The notes below the pieces were generated by a model. The model ran no database searches, was not told the origin of the DNA, and saw only the letters and a list, made by a program, of their open reading frames with translations. From Brachypodius melanocephalos (taxonomy: Eukaryota > Chordata > Aves > Passeriformes > Pycnonotidae): DNA of 64,000 nucleotides. Of this stretch, positions 26,401 to 37,287 are shown piece by piece; position 1 is the first letter of the stretch; every line of letters starts with the position of its first letter. Position numbers and translations under genes: made by a program. The DNA lies in contig VZSR01000680.1 in assembly GCA_013398615.1 (NCBI GenBank), forward strand, positions 2,888,993-2,952,992, given 5' to 3'.

Positions 26401-29400
26401 GTTTTGTTACGAAGCTGAGTGTTTTAAACCACAACAGCCCCAAACAAATCTCATTTAAGAGATTTAATTCTGCACCTCTCAAACCCACACAAGCTGACAA
26501 ATAAGAGCCTGTTTATTTCAGTAAGAAATGCTGCATATTCAGAATGTACTTATCCGATTATATTTATTGCCTCACAACCAGCCAGTTACAAACTGAACCA
26601 CAGCCATCTCCAAAAGTGATATCCCTTTGAGGTAAGATTATTTTCCTAAGGAGAGCTCTCCTAACAGCTGCAGCTCCAGAATGTACTTCAAAAGCTCCCT
26701 TCTCTCTTTCAGGGTCACCTTTGTCAAGTCTGAGGGAGCCGGACCACTGTTTATACTTCTGCAGGTAATTAGTCTGGCTCCTTTCCCATGTCATTTATCA
26801 AGTTGTCAATTGTATCAATTACAGTACAAACACTCAAGAATATGGCTGGAGTTTCATCTTTACCTAGAGAAGCAGCTTTCGCGTCAGAGATTTGAAGCCA
26901 GTAAGTACCAGTATTTTGTTCTGCCCTATGACATAGAAGACCAGCAAAAATTTAGACTTCACTGCACAAAATTTCCAGTTCCCTGCATATGCACACTTGG
27001 AAATCCAGCATCCTGAAAGTGCCACAAGCCCATTGTACACTCACAGCTTTATGGATTTTACTTTCAGTATCTTCCAATCTGTAGAGCTGAAAACAGAAGA
27101 GATAATAAGGACAGCATGATGTTGACAGATTGTCACATACCTTGATTAATCTACATTTGTGACAATGACACAGCTGGCCCAGAAGCAGGAGGCACAAACA
27201 GGAGGCACACTGCTGCTGCAGCCACACAACTGTGCTCACAAACTAGCAAAGCATTATAAACACTGAGGTGAGGTACAGCATGGCCATGGGAGCCAGCACA
27301 CTGCATTAGACTTGGATCTGATCTTCCAGTAAAAGTTTTAGAAAATGCGTTTTTAAATAATCAGAATTAAACCACAGTCAGAGCTTTCAAAGAATGCATA
27401 TTTGTTTCAGGACATTGACTATTTCCCCAGAAATAACAGAATGTAATTGTTTTCCAACTGTGCTTGACAGATGAATTCCAGGTCCACACTCCCCAGCTTC
27501 CTCTCACTGCAGAAAGGTCTAGATCTGGTTTTCCATTTTACTTTAATGTAGCTACACGATTGTGCATCAGAGCCAGCATCTTTGCAGTCAGGGCTCCTAG
27601 TGAGCAATATGCAACCAGCTTTTTAAAAAGGAAAGAAAAAAAAAGACTACAGGATGCCACAGTTATGTGATACAAGACCTTTTTTGGTTGTCAGACTTGA
27701 ATGTGCAGCTTCTGAAACATTCTCAGCTCTGCCCGTCCAGAAAAAAATAGAGAATTTTAAGTATTATGCATTGACTTCAGCAAGCTGATATTTATCATGG
27801 TAAGTCTGCAGTGGAGTCTATACTCCAGAGTACAGGAACTGCATTCCACTGTTGTCTGCTGACCTAAAAATCACCATTAAATATAGCTTAAAGACTATAA
27901 GAGATAAGGATAGGCATCATTAAATCTGAAGCGTCACTAAAAGTGAAGCTATACATCACATCCAAGCTACTTCCTGCACTGTGAGTTTTAAGTTAACATT
28001 GTTAGACTCAGAAAAATTCTGACAGATGGAAATATTATTTAGTACCTCACTGCTTCCTGCTACAAAGTGTCAGTTGCATTATCATTTTTACCAGAGTGCA
28101 CTACAGAATCTCATGGTTCACATTCAGTTCTGGCACTATGCTTGTTCCCAGCTGGTTTTTCATTGCTGTTTCCTATGTAAGAAAAATCCATTTGTAAACT
28201 GGAGTGTTTTATACCACACTTGGTTCGTAGTTAGACATCTGCTAGAGAACTGCACACATGTAACCTACACCAATTTCTTACTCAGATGATTTATAACTGA
28301 AGGGAACCAAATTCACAGTCAGCTTTCCCTCAAAATAGCAATGAGTACAAGAAACTTTGTGCACCACTTTCACCTGTCCAACTCATTTCTTACCCCTGGA
28401 GACTCTGTGTTGCTTAGGAAGAGCCCTCCAGCTCCTTTTCAATCCTTCAGCAGCTCACAGGTTACAAACAGATCAACCTGACACCACACTGAAGCCAGAG
28501 TAAGAACAGCAAAACAAGGTGTCAGCAAGAAGGTGCACTGATGAACTGTGTGTGCCCAGCCAGCCTTTCTGTCAGGGAGCACAAGGGACAGGAGGGACAC
28601 AGCTCACCCAGACACACAGGGCTGGTCTGCACCACACACCATTCACCAGCAATGTGTTTTCAACCACTACGAGCACCTTCATGCTAACAGCTGATAAACT
28701 CTGCTTCCTTTAAGAGAGCACACTGCCCAAATGAGAGCTAAGTCTTCAGATGCCTGACAAACAGCTCAAAACAGCCCAATTGACCTCCACATCAGCAAGC
28801 ACCTTCCTATTTGAAAAGTTACTAATTTGAATAACTCAGAGTAATAATTCTAGATAGAAGATTTTGCAGTCCAGCAAGTGACTGCCCCAATCTGTACTGT
28901 TCTGTAAACCAGCCATTAAATTACAGTCTTGATTTAAAACCACTCACATAGGGACTCAGAGGGATGACACAACAGCACTAAGATTTGGCTTCTGCAGCCA
29001 ACTATATGACTTGCTACCTCTGGCATTACTTTGCAAACTTAAAGCATCGGGGAAGGCATCACATTTTAGCCACAACGTTACCTGAACTGTACAGAGATGA
29101 TAAACTCACTGCTCAAACATAATTTACAAAGACTACTTTTGTTAACATCTACCTACTTAAAAACCCTTTAATTAGTAACCCTAACTACTATTTTAGTCAA
29201 TTTATGAGATGTGCTAATCACAACAGCAGGAGGCACACTTGACTCAGAATAACTAGAGCTGAGATGAATACATACAAGGGGAATAAAAGTATTTAAAGGC
29301 CAACACTACACCAACAATTTCCTTGCAGCAACTGAAGCTGAGCACTGGCATGAAGCAGCAGCTGCTGAGCTCTCCACGGCTGCACTACATTCACAGCAGG

Positions 29401-32310
29401 GCAGGTATTTCACATTTAAACACCTGCACACGATATTCTAAAGTGGGTTCAGTTACAACTTGCTTCATATGGACAGGTCACAAAGAAAACTAGGATAGTC
29501 CATCAGTCACACCTGTGTTAGGTTTTTGTTACATTCAACAAAATTAACTCATCTTCCACAGATCCAGCAAACACAAAGAGTGTTGGCCAGGACCTTGGCT
29601 TGCTGGAGATACCAAGAACACCAGCAGGGCACCCAGTGGATTTCAGCTCGTCCACTTCCTCTACAGTTGCATTTATCAAGCAGAAGGGGCAATTCAATTA
29701 CGAGGCAATACAAGAGCCTTGAGGACATGAGCAATATCCTCCACAGTTTCACTAACTTGGGAACACAAGCTGCATTTCATAAACAGCATCTAAACTTCCT
29801 TTGAAAGGAAGCATAGTCATCATCTCAGGTTTTGATCTTCATTGCTACAGAGCACATACAAAAAAAATCGGGCATAGTTGCATTATTCAGAATTAAAGTC
29901 ATTCTGCCAGACACTAACACAAAATCTTCAGTAGTGCTGTTTAGAATACTCTGGGGAGGTGGGACACCTCAGATGCCTACACTTGCTAGCAGGAATATAG
30001 AGAAAATCTATTATTGCTAAGGAACATTATTTCAAGATAATTAAAAGTAACCATCAGTTAGGTATGGTTACTGTAACACAGCATGGAAAAAATCATTCTC
30101 ATTTCTCTAATAAATAATCATGCTTTGAAGGTCCACCAATCTCAAACTATGGCATCCAGGAAAACCAGTAACATCTACATTTCAGTCCATCTTTGTGAAT
30201 ACAGATTTCATTTTTAGACAAATATTGCATAACAAATACCAACCAGTCAAAAATTACATTTTCCTATATAAGAGGATATACCCATCATCCCAATAAATAT
30301 CAAGTTCCTCCTTTTCTTTCTAGTCACAAACAATAAAACAGGACCTCATCTTAAAATATTCTACTAGCTGTGGAGTCTAGCTCCTTCAGCAAATACTTTC
30401 AACACTATAAAATGTACATTCCTATTTTAAACCTGTCACTTTGTACAGTCTCCTGAGAGGAAGAACACAGCCTTTGGAATCAGGCTGAACTTAACCCACA
30501 AGGCACTCCTGCAATGCAGCTCCCTCTGAGCAATACACCAAGTATTTCCCCCTTGCAAATATTTTCATTCACGCTTTTTGCAACTTGTCCATTTTGATAC
30601 TACTCAGGAAATTCACCCATCAACTGAAGGCCCAGCAACATGCCCTCTAAAAATGAGCTTCTTGATTAAATTCTTTCAAAGGTGATGCTTCTCCAGTTTG
30701 TCCACATGGTACTGATGATGATTAAGACACTTCATGAGGCAACATTGGTGAAAAGCAACTGATGCCAAGCTGATGTTAGTGTCTGATCACTAAGTGTGAA
30801 GATTAAAAGAGTCTTCAGAGATTAAAGTCGCAGAACTTGAAAACTGAAAAGATTAAAATTTCAAATAAAAGTCATATAATTTTGATAGGTTATTAATCTC
30901 CTCGCAGTTCAAATTGCAAAAGTAAAGCTTCAGCAGAGCCCAGCACTTGATAATTTCACTTTTAATTTAAAATCAATACTGAAACAGACCACCACAGCAA
31001 GTATGTTGCTAGCTTGGAGGAGCAGGGCACGCTGAAGGGTCACGAAGAAAACTGGAAGCTTTCTTCCACAGTTAGTAAGCACAGAATAATGGCAATAACA
31101 TAATGAACCAAGATACTGGTAGAATGCTTGAGCAACCATTCAATAGCAAACATGAACACAAATTAAGAAATCTTTTAATAAATTCCCTCAGATTGACTGG
31201 AACAGATCTACAAGTACTTTTGAGAAAGTTCTGGTGCAGTTACTGCAATCAATCATTCGAGCCACTGAGTGCTTCAAAATCCAACAGAGTTTTGGAATTT
31301 TCACCCAATACTCTTTTGTCTGCCCTAAATTGGATGAGAACACAACCAATAATAAAGACATACTACACAAGCCCTTCTATGAATTGCACCAAAACCTAAC
31401 ACTAAAACACAAACAGCAAACCTTTTAACTGAACTCTGAGGCTTTGAAAGCACACCAGGTATTTGCTCCTGGTACTCCAAGCTCTTCCCACTTCTTTTCA
31501 GGTTGTTGCACAGCAACCTGCGTCTGTTACACAAGCTCTGACTCGCAGGGAGCTGAGGGTGTTCTTGCCATCCTTCCTGGGCTCCTACAGAACTCTGACT
31601 CTACTGGGTCTAGAAACTTGATAAAGCAGCAGCATCTTAGTCCAGTTCAATCCATCAGTCATCCAGAAAGGCTACACTTCAGGGCGTTTTCTAAAGCTTC
31701 AGAAAGAAGGTAATTTCTTTCTTTCCTTGTCCCTGTTAACAAGTATGAACCCTGGAAGCTGGAATGAAAAATACAGCTTTGCAAAACTAAATGCTGTGAT
31801 ATGCTGTATGCCTTGTGTATATTCTAGAGTGTAGATTCAAGAATCCACTGCCACTATCTATAAAATGTCCCTGAAATTAATGTTTTCACATTTTTTCTTA
31901 AGAAAAATACCTAAACAAATCCTGAAATATTAAGGGTAGCCCAAGTCGACATTCACTTGCACATCTTCCCTCAGCCTTCCTGAAGCTGCACACAAGTGAT
32001 TTTACAATCCTCCAAGCCACCTTTTGGAGGCATAAAATGCAAGACGCTATATGAAACAGAACTGTAGCACGTTTTGTGATGATAAAGCTAAAAGACTCTT
32101 CAGAGAGCAGTGTTTAAAATAATTAAAAGGCAAACTGATACTACAGAATGGATGCACCTTTCTTCCAAAGGGCTGCCTCAGGTAAGGTCTGCAGCTCCTT
32201 CCGAATTAAGCACACCTCGAGCTGATGGGTTTTACCCCCTTCAAGCACAATGACTAGCACCTGGGAGAGTGACTGTGCTGTGATAATTCACATTATTCTA
32301 ATTATTTTAC

Positions 32311-33084
32311 CTGTAGCTCGCACCAGGCAACTTCCACAGTGGTGTCAGTATCCAGTCCTTTATATACAGTTTTGAAAGAGCCTCTTCCGATCTCGATGTC
32401 AAACTTCAGGAAGCGGCCATCCGGGGAGAAGCCCACCGCCTTGGTCTCAAGCTCTTCGATGTCTTCCTGCTGCGTTCTCCGCTCCTCGAATTCCCGGCTG
32501 GCAGCTGACAGGCTGCCAGCAGCACTGGTAGGGGGTAGCGCAGTGGCCTCGTCCCCCTCCTCCTCCCCCTTGGGCAGCAGCGGGGCGGCATCCTTGGCGG
32601 CCGGGGGCTCCTCCGCAGCCCGTCCCTCCAGGGGCAGCGGGGCGGGCGGCGGCGGCCGCGAGTCGGCCTCGGAGGCGCTGACAGGGGCGTAAGCGGTCCG
32701 GCCGGCACCCTCGGCAGGGAACACCGAGGGAGCCGCGCTGCCTCCCGAGACAGGGGCCGAGGGCGCTGCGGGCTGCAAGCTGGGCAGCTCCAAGGCCGTG
32801 GCGTTGGAGTCGCAGATCACGCTCCGGCGGAAGAAGCGGTGCTCGGTGGCTGCCGCCCCTCGGCTGTCCTTGTCCATGGTGTGGCGGCGGCGCCGGTACT
32901 CCTCGCTGCGGCCTCCGTCGCCCGGTCCGCCGCCCGCTGCACCGGCGCCGGAGGCTCCGTGCTCGGCGGCTCCCAGCTTGTCTCCGACGGAGCTGTCCGA
33001 GCTGGAAGCGTTCTTGGGCGGCGGCGGCGGCGGCACCAGGAAGCGCGGGCTCGGGGGGCCACGGCCGGCGGCGTCCCCGGACAT
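32311..33084 (-). CDS. WNK1: WNK1 serine/threonine kinase, coding exon 1 (N-terminal region and start of kinase domain)
   Basis: The exon has 258 codons and ends in phase 0 at CAG|GTAAAA. WNK1 is a cytosolic kinase that senses chloride and phosphorylates SPAK/OSR1, thereby regulating NCC, NKCC and KCC transporters. Visible landmarks are a proline stretch (residues about 18-23), SSSDSSVGDKLGAA (27-40), RRRRHTMDKDSRG (64-76, with Thr69 matching the Akt/SGK site Thr60 of human), EHRFFRRSVICDSNATALELP (81-101), a long low-complexity Ala/Pro/Glu linker (about 102-206), then EELETKAVG and the kinase start FLKFDIEIGRGSFKTVYKG. Lys238 in the glycine-rich loop is the WNK-type catalytic lysine, and Cys255 in VAWCELQ sits where other kinases have the beta3 lysine ('with no K'). 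I chose the ATG at 33084 because MSG.. matches the human start and it has A at -3. The middle linker is poorly conserved. Confidence 0.97.
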
Positions 33085-33474
33085 GGTGCCCGGGGGAGCG
33101 CGGCTGTGGCGAGGCGGCGGCGGCAGGCGAGAGAAGGGCCGGTCACTGAGCGGCGAGCGCGCCCGGCCGCGGCTGCCGTTGCAGCTGCAACAGAGGAGGG
33201 TCCCAAGGGCTCCTCGCGGCGGAGCTGGGAGGCTGGGCCGGCGGGGTGGATCCCCGGTCAGCGTCTGCATCCATCCTGCAGCGGGGAGCCGGGCAGCGGG
33301 GCCGACATGGAGCACCGGGAGCGGACGCGGGGCGCTGGGTGGGAGCGGGGGACGGCGAGGGAAGGGAAAGCCCGAGCACCGGGGAGGCCCCCGAGCGGGG
33401 AGACGCCGGTGCCTCGCCGGCTGCGGTTACTCCTGGCGATGGAGAGCCAGCGGGCCGGCCCGGGTGCGGGGAGG
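33085..33474 (-). promoter_or_regulatory. WNK1: WNK1 5' leader with upstream ATGs
   Basis: This is GC-rich sequence directly upstream of the start codon. On the minus strand, three upstream ATGs lie within 225 bases of the start. The one at 33308 opens a 16-codon frame ending at 33258. The one at 33274 (A at -3, G at +4) opens a 43-codon frame ending at 33143. The one at 33270 is in frame with WNK1 with no intervening stop and would add 62 residues. Whether they are transcribed depends on the start site, which cannot be read from sequence and may lie in or beyond the gap. Confidence 0.6.
33329..33351 (+). promoter_or_regulatory. Canonical G-quadruplex motif in WNK1 leader region
   Basis: Four runs of at least three G, separated by loops of 4, 1 and 3 bases, lie on the plus strand, which is the template strand for WNK1. 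This satisfies the usual G3+N1-7 pattern. Folding is an inference. Confidence 0.5.
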
Positions 33475-33574
33475 NNNNNNNNNNNNNNNNNNNNNNNNNN
33501 NNNNNNNNNNNNNNNNNNNNNNNNNNNNNNNNNNNNNNNNNNNNNNNNNNNNNNNNNNNNNNNNNNNNNNNNNN
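33475..33574. other. Assembly gap of exactly 100 N
   Basis: One hundred consecutive N occupy the WNK1 promoter region. The round length is the convention for gaps of unknown size, so the true distance between leader and upstream promoter is unknown. Flanks on both sides are extremely GC-rich, which explains the sequencing failure. Confidence 0.98.
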
Positions 33575-33603
33575 TGGCCTCTCCCACCGCGCGCGGGGCA
33601 CCA

Positions 33604-33616
33604 TGGGAGCTGTAGT
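33604..33616 (-). promoter_or_regulatory. ZNF143/THAP11 (SBS) motif upstream of WNK1
   Basis: On the minus strand the sequence reads ACTACAGCTCCCA, an exact match to the promoter motif ACTAYRNNNCCCR, which is bound by ZNF143/THAP11 at many vertebrate CpG-island promoters. It sits just upstream of the assembly gap, about 520 bases plus the unknown gap length from the WNK1 ATG, so the core promoter probably lies in or next to the gap. Confidence 0.6.
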
Positions 33617-36600
33617 TTCCAGCGGCCGAGCCGCACCCGGGGAGCCGCCCCTGGATCCCCCGGGATGGAGGGAAGGGAGGGAGGCGATGGAGCGACCAGG
33701 GAGGATCCCGGCGTGCGCCCAGGGTCAGGGCAGCCCTGAGCTGAGGGGAAACTCGTCCTGCGCCGCCGCCTCTTCCTCCACCCGCCCGGCGGGTCAAAAG
33801 GCACCGCGTCTGCTTGCACTGCTCGTTTCTTCAAGTCCTGCGTTACACCCACACGTTAAATATTTTGAACTTATGTATCTATTTAGATACCGTCTATAAA
33901 TAGATAAATACATTTCGCAGAATATCCCGAGTTGGGAGGAACCCCCGGGGATCCCGGAGGGCAGCTCCTGGCCCTGCACAGGACACCCCAGCAGTCACAG
34001 CGTGTGCCCCCGAGCCTTGTCCAAACGCTGCTGGAGCTCCGGCAGGCTGGGGCTGTGCCCGCTGCCCTGGGGAGCTGTTCCAGTGCCCAGGCAGCCTCTG
34101 GGGGAAAAACCTTCCCCTGACAGCCGACCTGAACCTGCCCTGGCACAGCCTCAGGCCCTTCCCTCGGGTCACAGGTCACCAGATAGAGGAGATCAGTGCC
34201 TGCTGCTCCACTTCCCCTTGTGAAGAAGCCAGGGACAGCAATGAGGTCATGTTTTCAAACAGCCTCCAAGATTCTTTAAAATCACAAGCAATAATGACTC
34301 GGTGTAGCTGAGTACGGTATGAACAAGGAGGAGTTTGGGTTTTTCCTCTATTTAGGCCATCTGAAGAGGCACTAAGTGGCCAAGCAAACTGAAATGCAAT
34401 TAGCTGCTCTGTAAATGTCATTATTCAAAAGAAAGAGCATTTGCAGCCTCTGCCCTTAACATAAGTGTTATCTTGTGGCCACTTCAGTCATGCTTGTGGC
34501 TGCTGCAGCTGAACCCAGGCTGCACAGCAGCCAGAGCCCACGTGAACCCTGACATGAATTGGGAACTTCCAGGTTAACGAGGCTTTGGCAAAGACGAGTC
34601 ATCTAAATTATTTATATCATGTTCCTCTTTTGTATCAATAAACCAAAACCAAGCACTTTCCTTCTTACGGCAGCAGGCTTTTGAAGTCAACTGGAATGCA
34701 CTGAAGAAGGAGTACATGATTTTGTACCACGACTTTCAGGCAGCTCCAAAGCAAAAATTACATTGAGGAAGAGAAAGAAAACTGAGAAAATTCCCTGAGT
34801 AAGTAATATGTTCCCAGCAAATATACTTTTGTTTTAAATACTTTTTAAAGCTACTTTTAAAGCAGCAGTTTAGAGGAAGTTGTGTGTTGCTGGTGCGAGG
34901 CCTTAACTCCTTCTGCAAAAAGTAGCACAAGTGGCCCTTCCAGAGCTCCACAGCTCCCACAGAACATCAGCCTGGGCAATTCTCACCTGCTTGTGTTACT
35001 CACTAATAAAATTCGACACAGCAATCAGCATAGTGTTGTTTTCCATACATCCTTCCGTCCTACTTTTTAGCCTTTGTAACAGCAACCAAAATCACGGTGC
35101 AGTCTTCACAAAGAGGACAAGAAGCGTTTTGTTGTACAGCTCTATGGCAGAGATTACTCAGGCCTTCACTGCAAAGGTGGATTTAGTTTGTGTGTTGGTC
35201 AGGGTGCTACTTGAAGTGCACCGGCACCGAGAGCAGACACGCTGAGCTGAACAGGGTGATTTGATCAGCAGCAGAGTGGCTGGATCAAAACTGATTAACT
35301 CTCAATTCAGTGTGCTCATCCCCGCTGCACTGCCGGGAGCAGCAGCTCCCCCGATCCCGGGCAGGGGTCGGGTGACCGCAGGCGTTGGTGCGTGTCCCTG
35401 GGCAGCACAAGGACAATCCCAGAGCAGCAGCAGCAGGTGTATCCGTGCTGCCTTTATACTGTTAACAGCAGCAGGACACAGTAGCAGGGCTCCAGCAGGA
35501 GCTGCCAGTGCAGGGCCCGTTCCCAGCAGGGCTGCTGGGGCTGCCTCCTGGATCTGTCCAAAGGGATCCACCAAAGCAGAGCTGTGCCTCCCTGCTCTGC
35601 CCAGCAGCCCTTGGCTGGCAGCAGCAGGGATGGACAGGGCAGCAGGCCTTGCTCCATGCCATGCTGCTGTACCTCCATTGGTGTGTCCCTAGAGCGGTGC
35701 AGCCGTAAATCACTGACCGTGCTGTGAGCCCGTGGAGCTGAGGGTGAATTCCCCTGGCACCACCAGCAGCAGGTTTGGCAGGCAGTGCCCAGCCCTGTCC
35801 CCAGCTGTCCCACACTGGCTGGATGGGCTGCCCTGGGAGCCCCCAGCCTGCAGGCACACATGTGAGACCTCTCTGGAGCCCCTTCTCACCCCACTGCCTT
35901 TCACCCATTCTCCTTAAATATATTTTCCCTCGGTTAATTAAGCAAAAGCTTTGCAAAAGAGACTGCAGCATAGCCACAGGGGGCCCGAGGCAGTCTTCGA
36001 CTAAAAAATTGAGGTAATTATGTAAAAAGGCACCTCCCCGGTACCTGATCCAGCACATTCCTCAGCACTCCTGAAATCCAGGGATGCTGGTCCTCAGTTA
36101 GGTCCCTCACAGCCGGCTCCCCTCACTGGCTCCTCTTCTGGGCAGAGGTAGGCAGAGCAATCATCTTGGCAGGAAAAAAGAGCTGAGCAGCTGACCTGGA
36201 GGTGGGAATGATGGATTTTTGTCTTCTTTGGCTCTGAAAAAAGAAGTGGTATGATATTGGCAATTATATTTTATGTGGGTGTTGATTTAATTTTGTCATC
36301 CTAAAAAAAGATGAATGTAATAAAGAGTGTGGGCTTGCTTTCCCTTCAGTTTTATTTCTTTTAATCTGTAAAACTCTGTTTAGGCTAAATGGAAAATTTC
36401 AGTATTGCAGCAAGATTTAATAAGCCTGAAGTAAATTCTACATGTATTCTATGTTTAGAAACAATTAATTAAAATAGTTTCAGTGCCAGAGCTCCTCAAC
36501 CAATTAAAAACATTTCTTTTGCCTTTTGCTATAAGAAAAATCCACAGAAAGAAAGAGCCTGACTACACTTGAGAAATTACAGGCAGAGAGACTTAAACGA

Positions 36601-37240
36601 TCTTTTGATTGAATCCAAAGGGCTTACACTTGACATCACAAAAATATCCTTCTGTCAAGCCTTTTATAGCTACAATCATCTTGGTTGGAACAATAACAGT
36701 TTAAAAAATTACTTTGAATGAAGTGTGATTTTGGAAGTTGACTGAATCAAATCTTTTTTTTTCCAGTTTTGCTTTCCCCGGTGAAATTTCATCCACTGCT
36801 GGCATCCATGACCTGTCCATGTGACAAAGTCTTAATGGGAAGCAGCTATTCTCTATTTTTCTCTTATGCAATACATTATGCAATACAGGAGGCCATGCCA
36901 TAATTTTGATGCATGTGATTTTATTCCATAACCCAAGTGCTCTTCAAAGCAAACTCATCTCAGTTTTATTGCCCATTACCAGATTGCAGCTACAGTGCCA
37001 TGTGACAACAGTGACACTACAAGTTTTTCTACAACAGTTTCTTCTTTTTCCTTGACATTTCTCAAATCTAGGCCTCTGCCACAGTGTTCACTCTTGTTTC
37101 TTAAAGCTGAAAGTAAGTGAAATTAAATATTTCAAGACCTCATGCTTGAGAAATGAGAGAGTTTAACTTGCCAGATATTCTCTGTTGCTTTGTATTTTCC
37201 CCTAGCAAGTCAAAGTTAATTGGAAACTCAACCTAAAAGC
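33617..37240. other. Intergenic sequence upstream of WNK1 (left part)
   Basis: GC-rich segments at about 33.9-34.2 and 35.3-35.95 kb alternate with AT-rich sequence. Several frames of 60-200 codons are open, mostly in the GC-rich parts and overlapping on both strands, and none shows a recognisable domain. A perfect MEF2-type word CTATAAATAG is at 33894-33903. I recognise no gene or transposon. Confidence 0.6.
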
Positions 37241-37241
37241 T

Positions 37242-37287
37242 TTCTTTTCTTTTTTTTTTTCTTTTTTTTTTTTTTTTCTTTTTTTTC
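37242..37287 (+). repeat. Long pyrimidine (T-rich) tract
   Basis: About 46 bases of T are interrupted by five internal C. It is a simple low-complexity tract. It could be the reverse complement of a retroposon poly(A) tail, but no element body is recognisable on its right side. Confidence 0.7.

Larger units (their letters stand above)
1456..32310 (-). other. WNK1: WNK1 intron 1 (complete, about 30.9 kb)
   Basis: The intron is bounded by the exon 1 donor CAG|GTAAAA (GT at 32310-32309) and the exon 2 acceptor at 1456. It is AT-rich throughout, with many short chance open frames and no frame, splice pair or codon pattern I can assign to a nested gene. Recognisable contents are a CR1 LINE fragment at about 7.88-8.00 kb, a GA-rich microsatellite at 7.67-7.72 kb, short poly(A)/(CAAA) tracts near 17.69-17.72 kb, a CTCF-like motif at 20.4 kb and an imperfect inverted repeat at 12.38-12.46 kb. 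I recognise nothing else in it. In human, large deletions within this intron raise WNK1 expression, so regulatory elements are expected but cannot be seen by eye. Confidence 0.9.
32380..33800. promoter_or_regulatory. CpG island over WNK1 exon 1 and promoter
   Basis: The stretch is very GC- and CpG-rich, in sharp contrast to the intron on the left, and covers coding exon 1, the 5' leader and the upstream promoter side. It contains a 100-N gap. Open frames run through it on both strands (including a plus-strand frame at 32798-33739) purely because of composition. This is the expected housekeeping-type promoter of WNK1, and divergent transcription from it is plausible. Confidence 0.85.

Noticed and set aside
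33085..33315. Open frame continuing upstream of the WNK1 ATG to 33315
   Set aside because: The codon at 33315 is GTG, not ATG. The true in-frame ATG upstream is at 33270. I kept the start at 33084, which matches the known WNK1 N-terminus.
32798..33739. Plus-strand open frame of 313 codons opposite WNK1 exon 1
   Set aside because: It is antisense to a clear WNK1 exon, driven by GC-rich composition, and runs through the N gap, so its length is meaningless.
35462..36058. Minus-strand open frame of 198 codons
   Set aside because: It lies in a GC-rich intergenic section with other long frames open on both strands. No domain or splice context.
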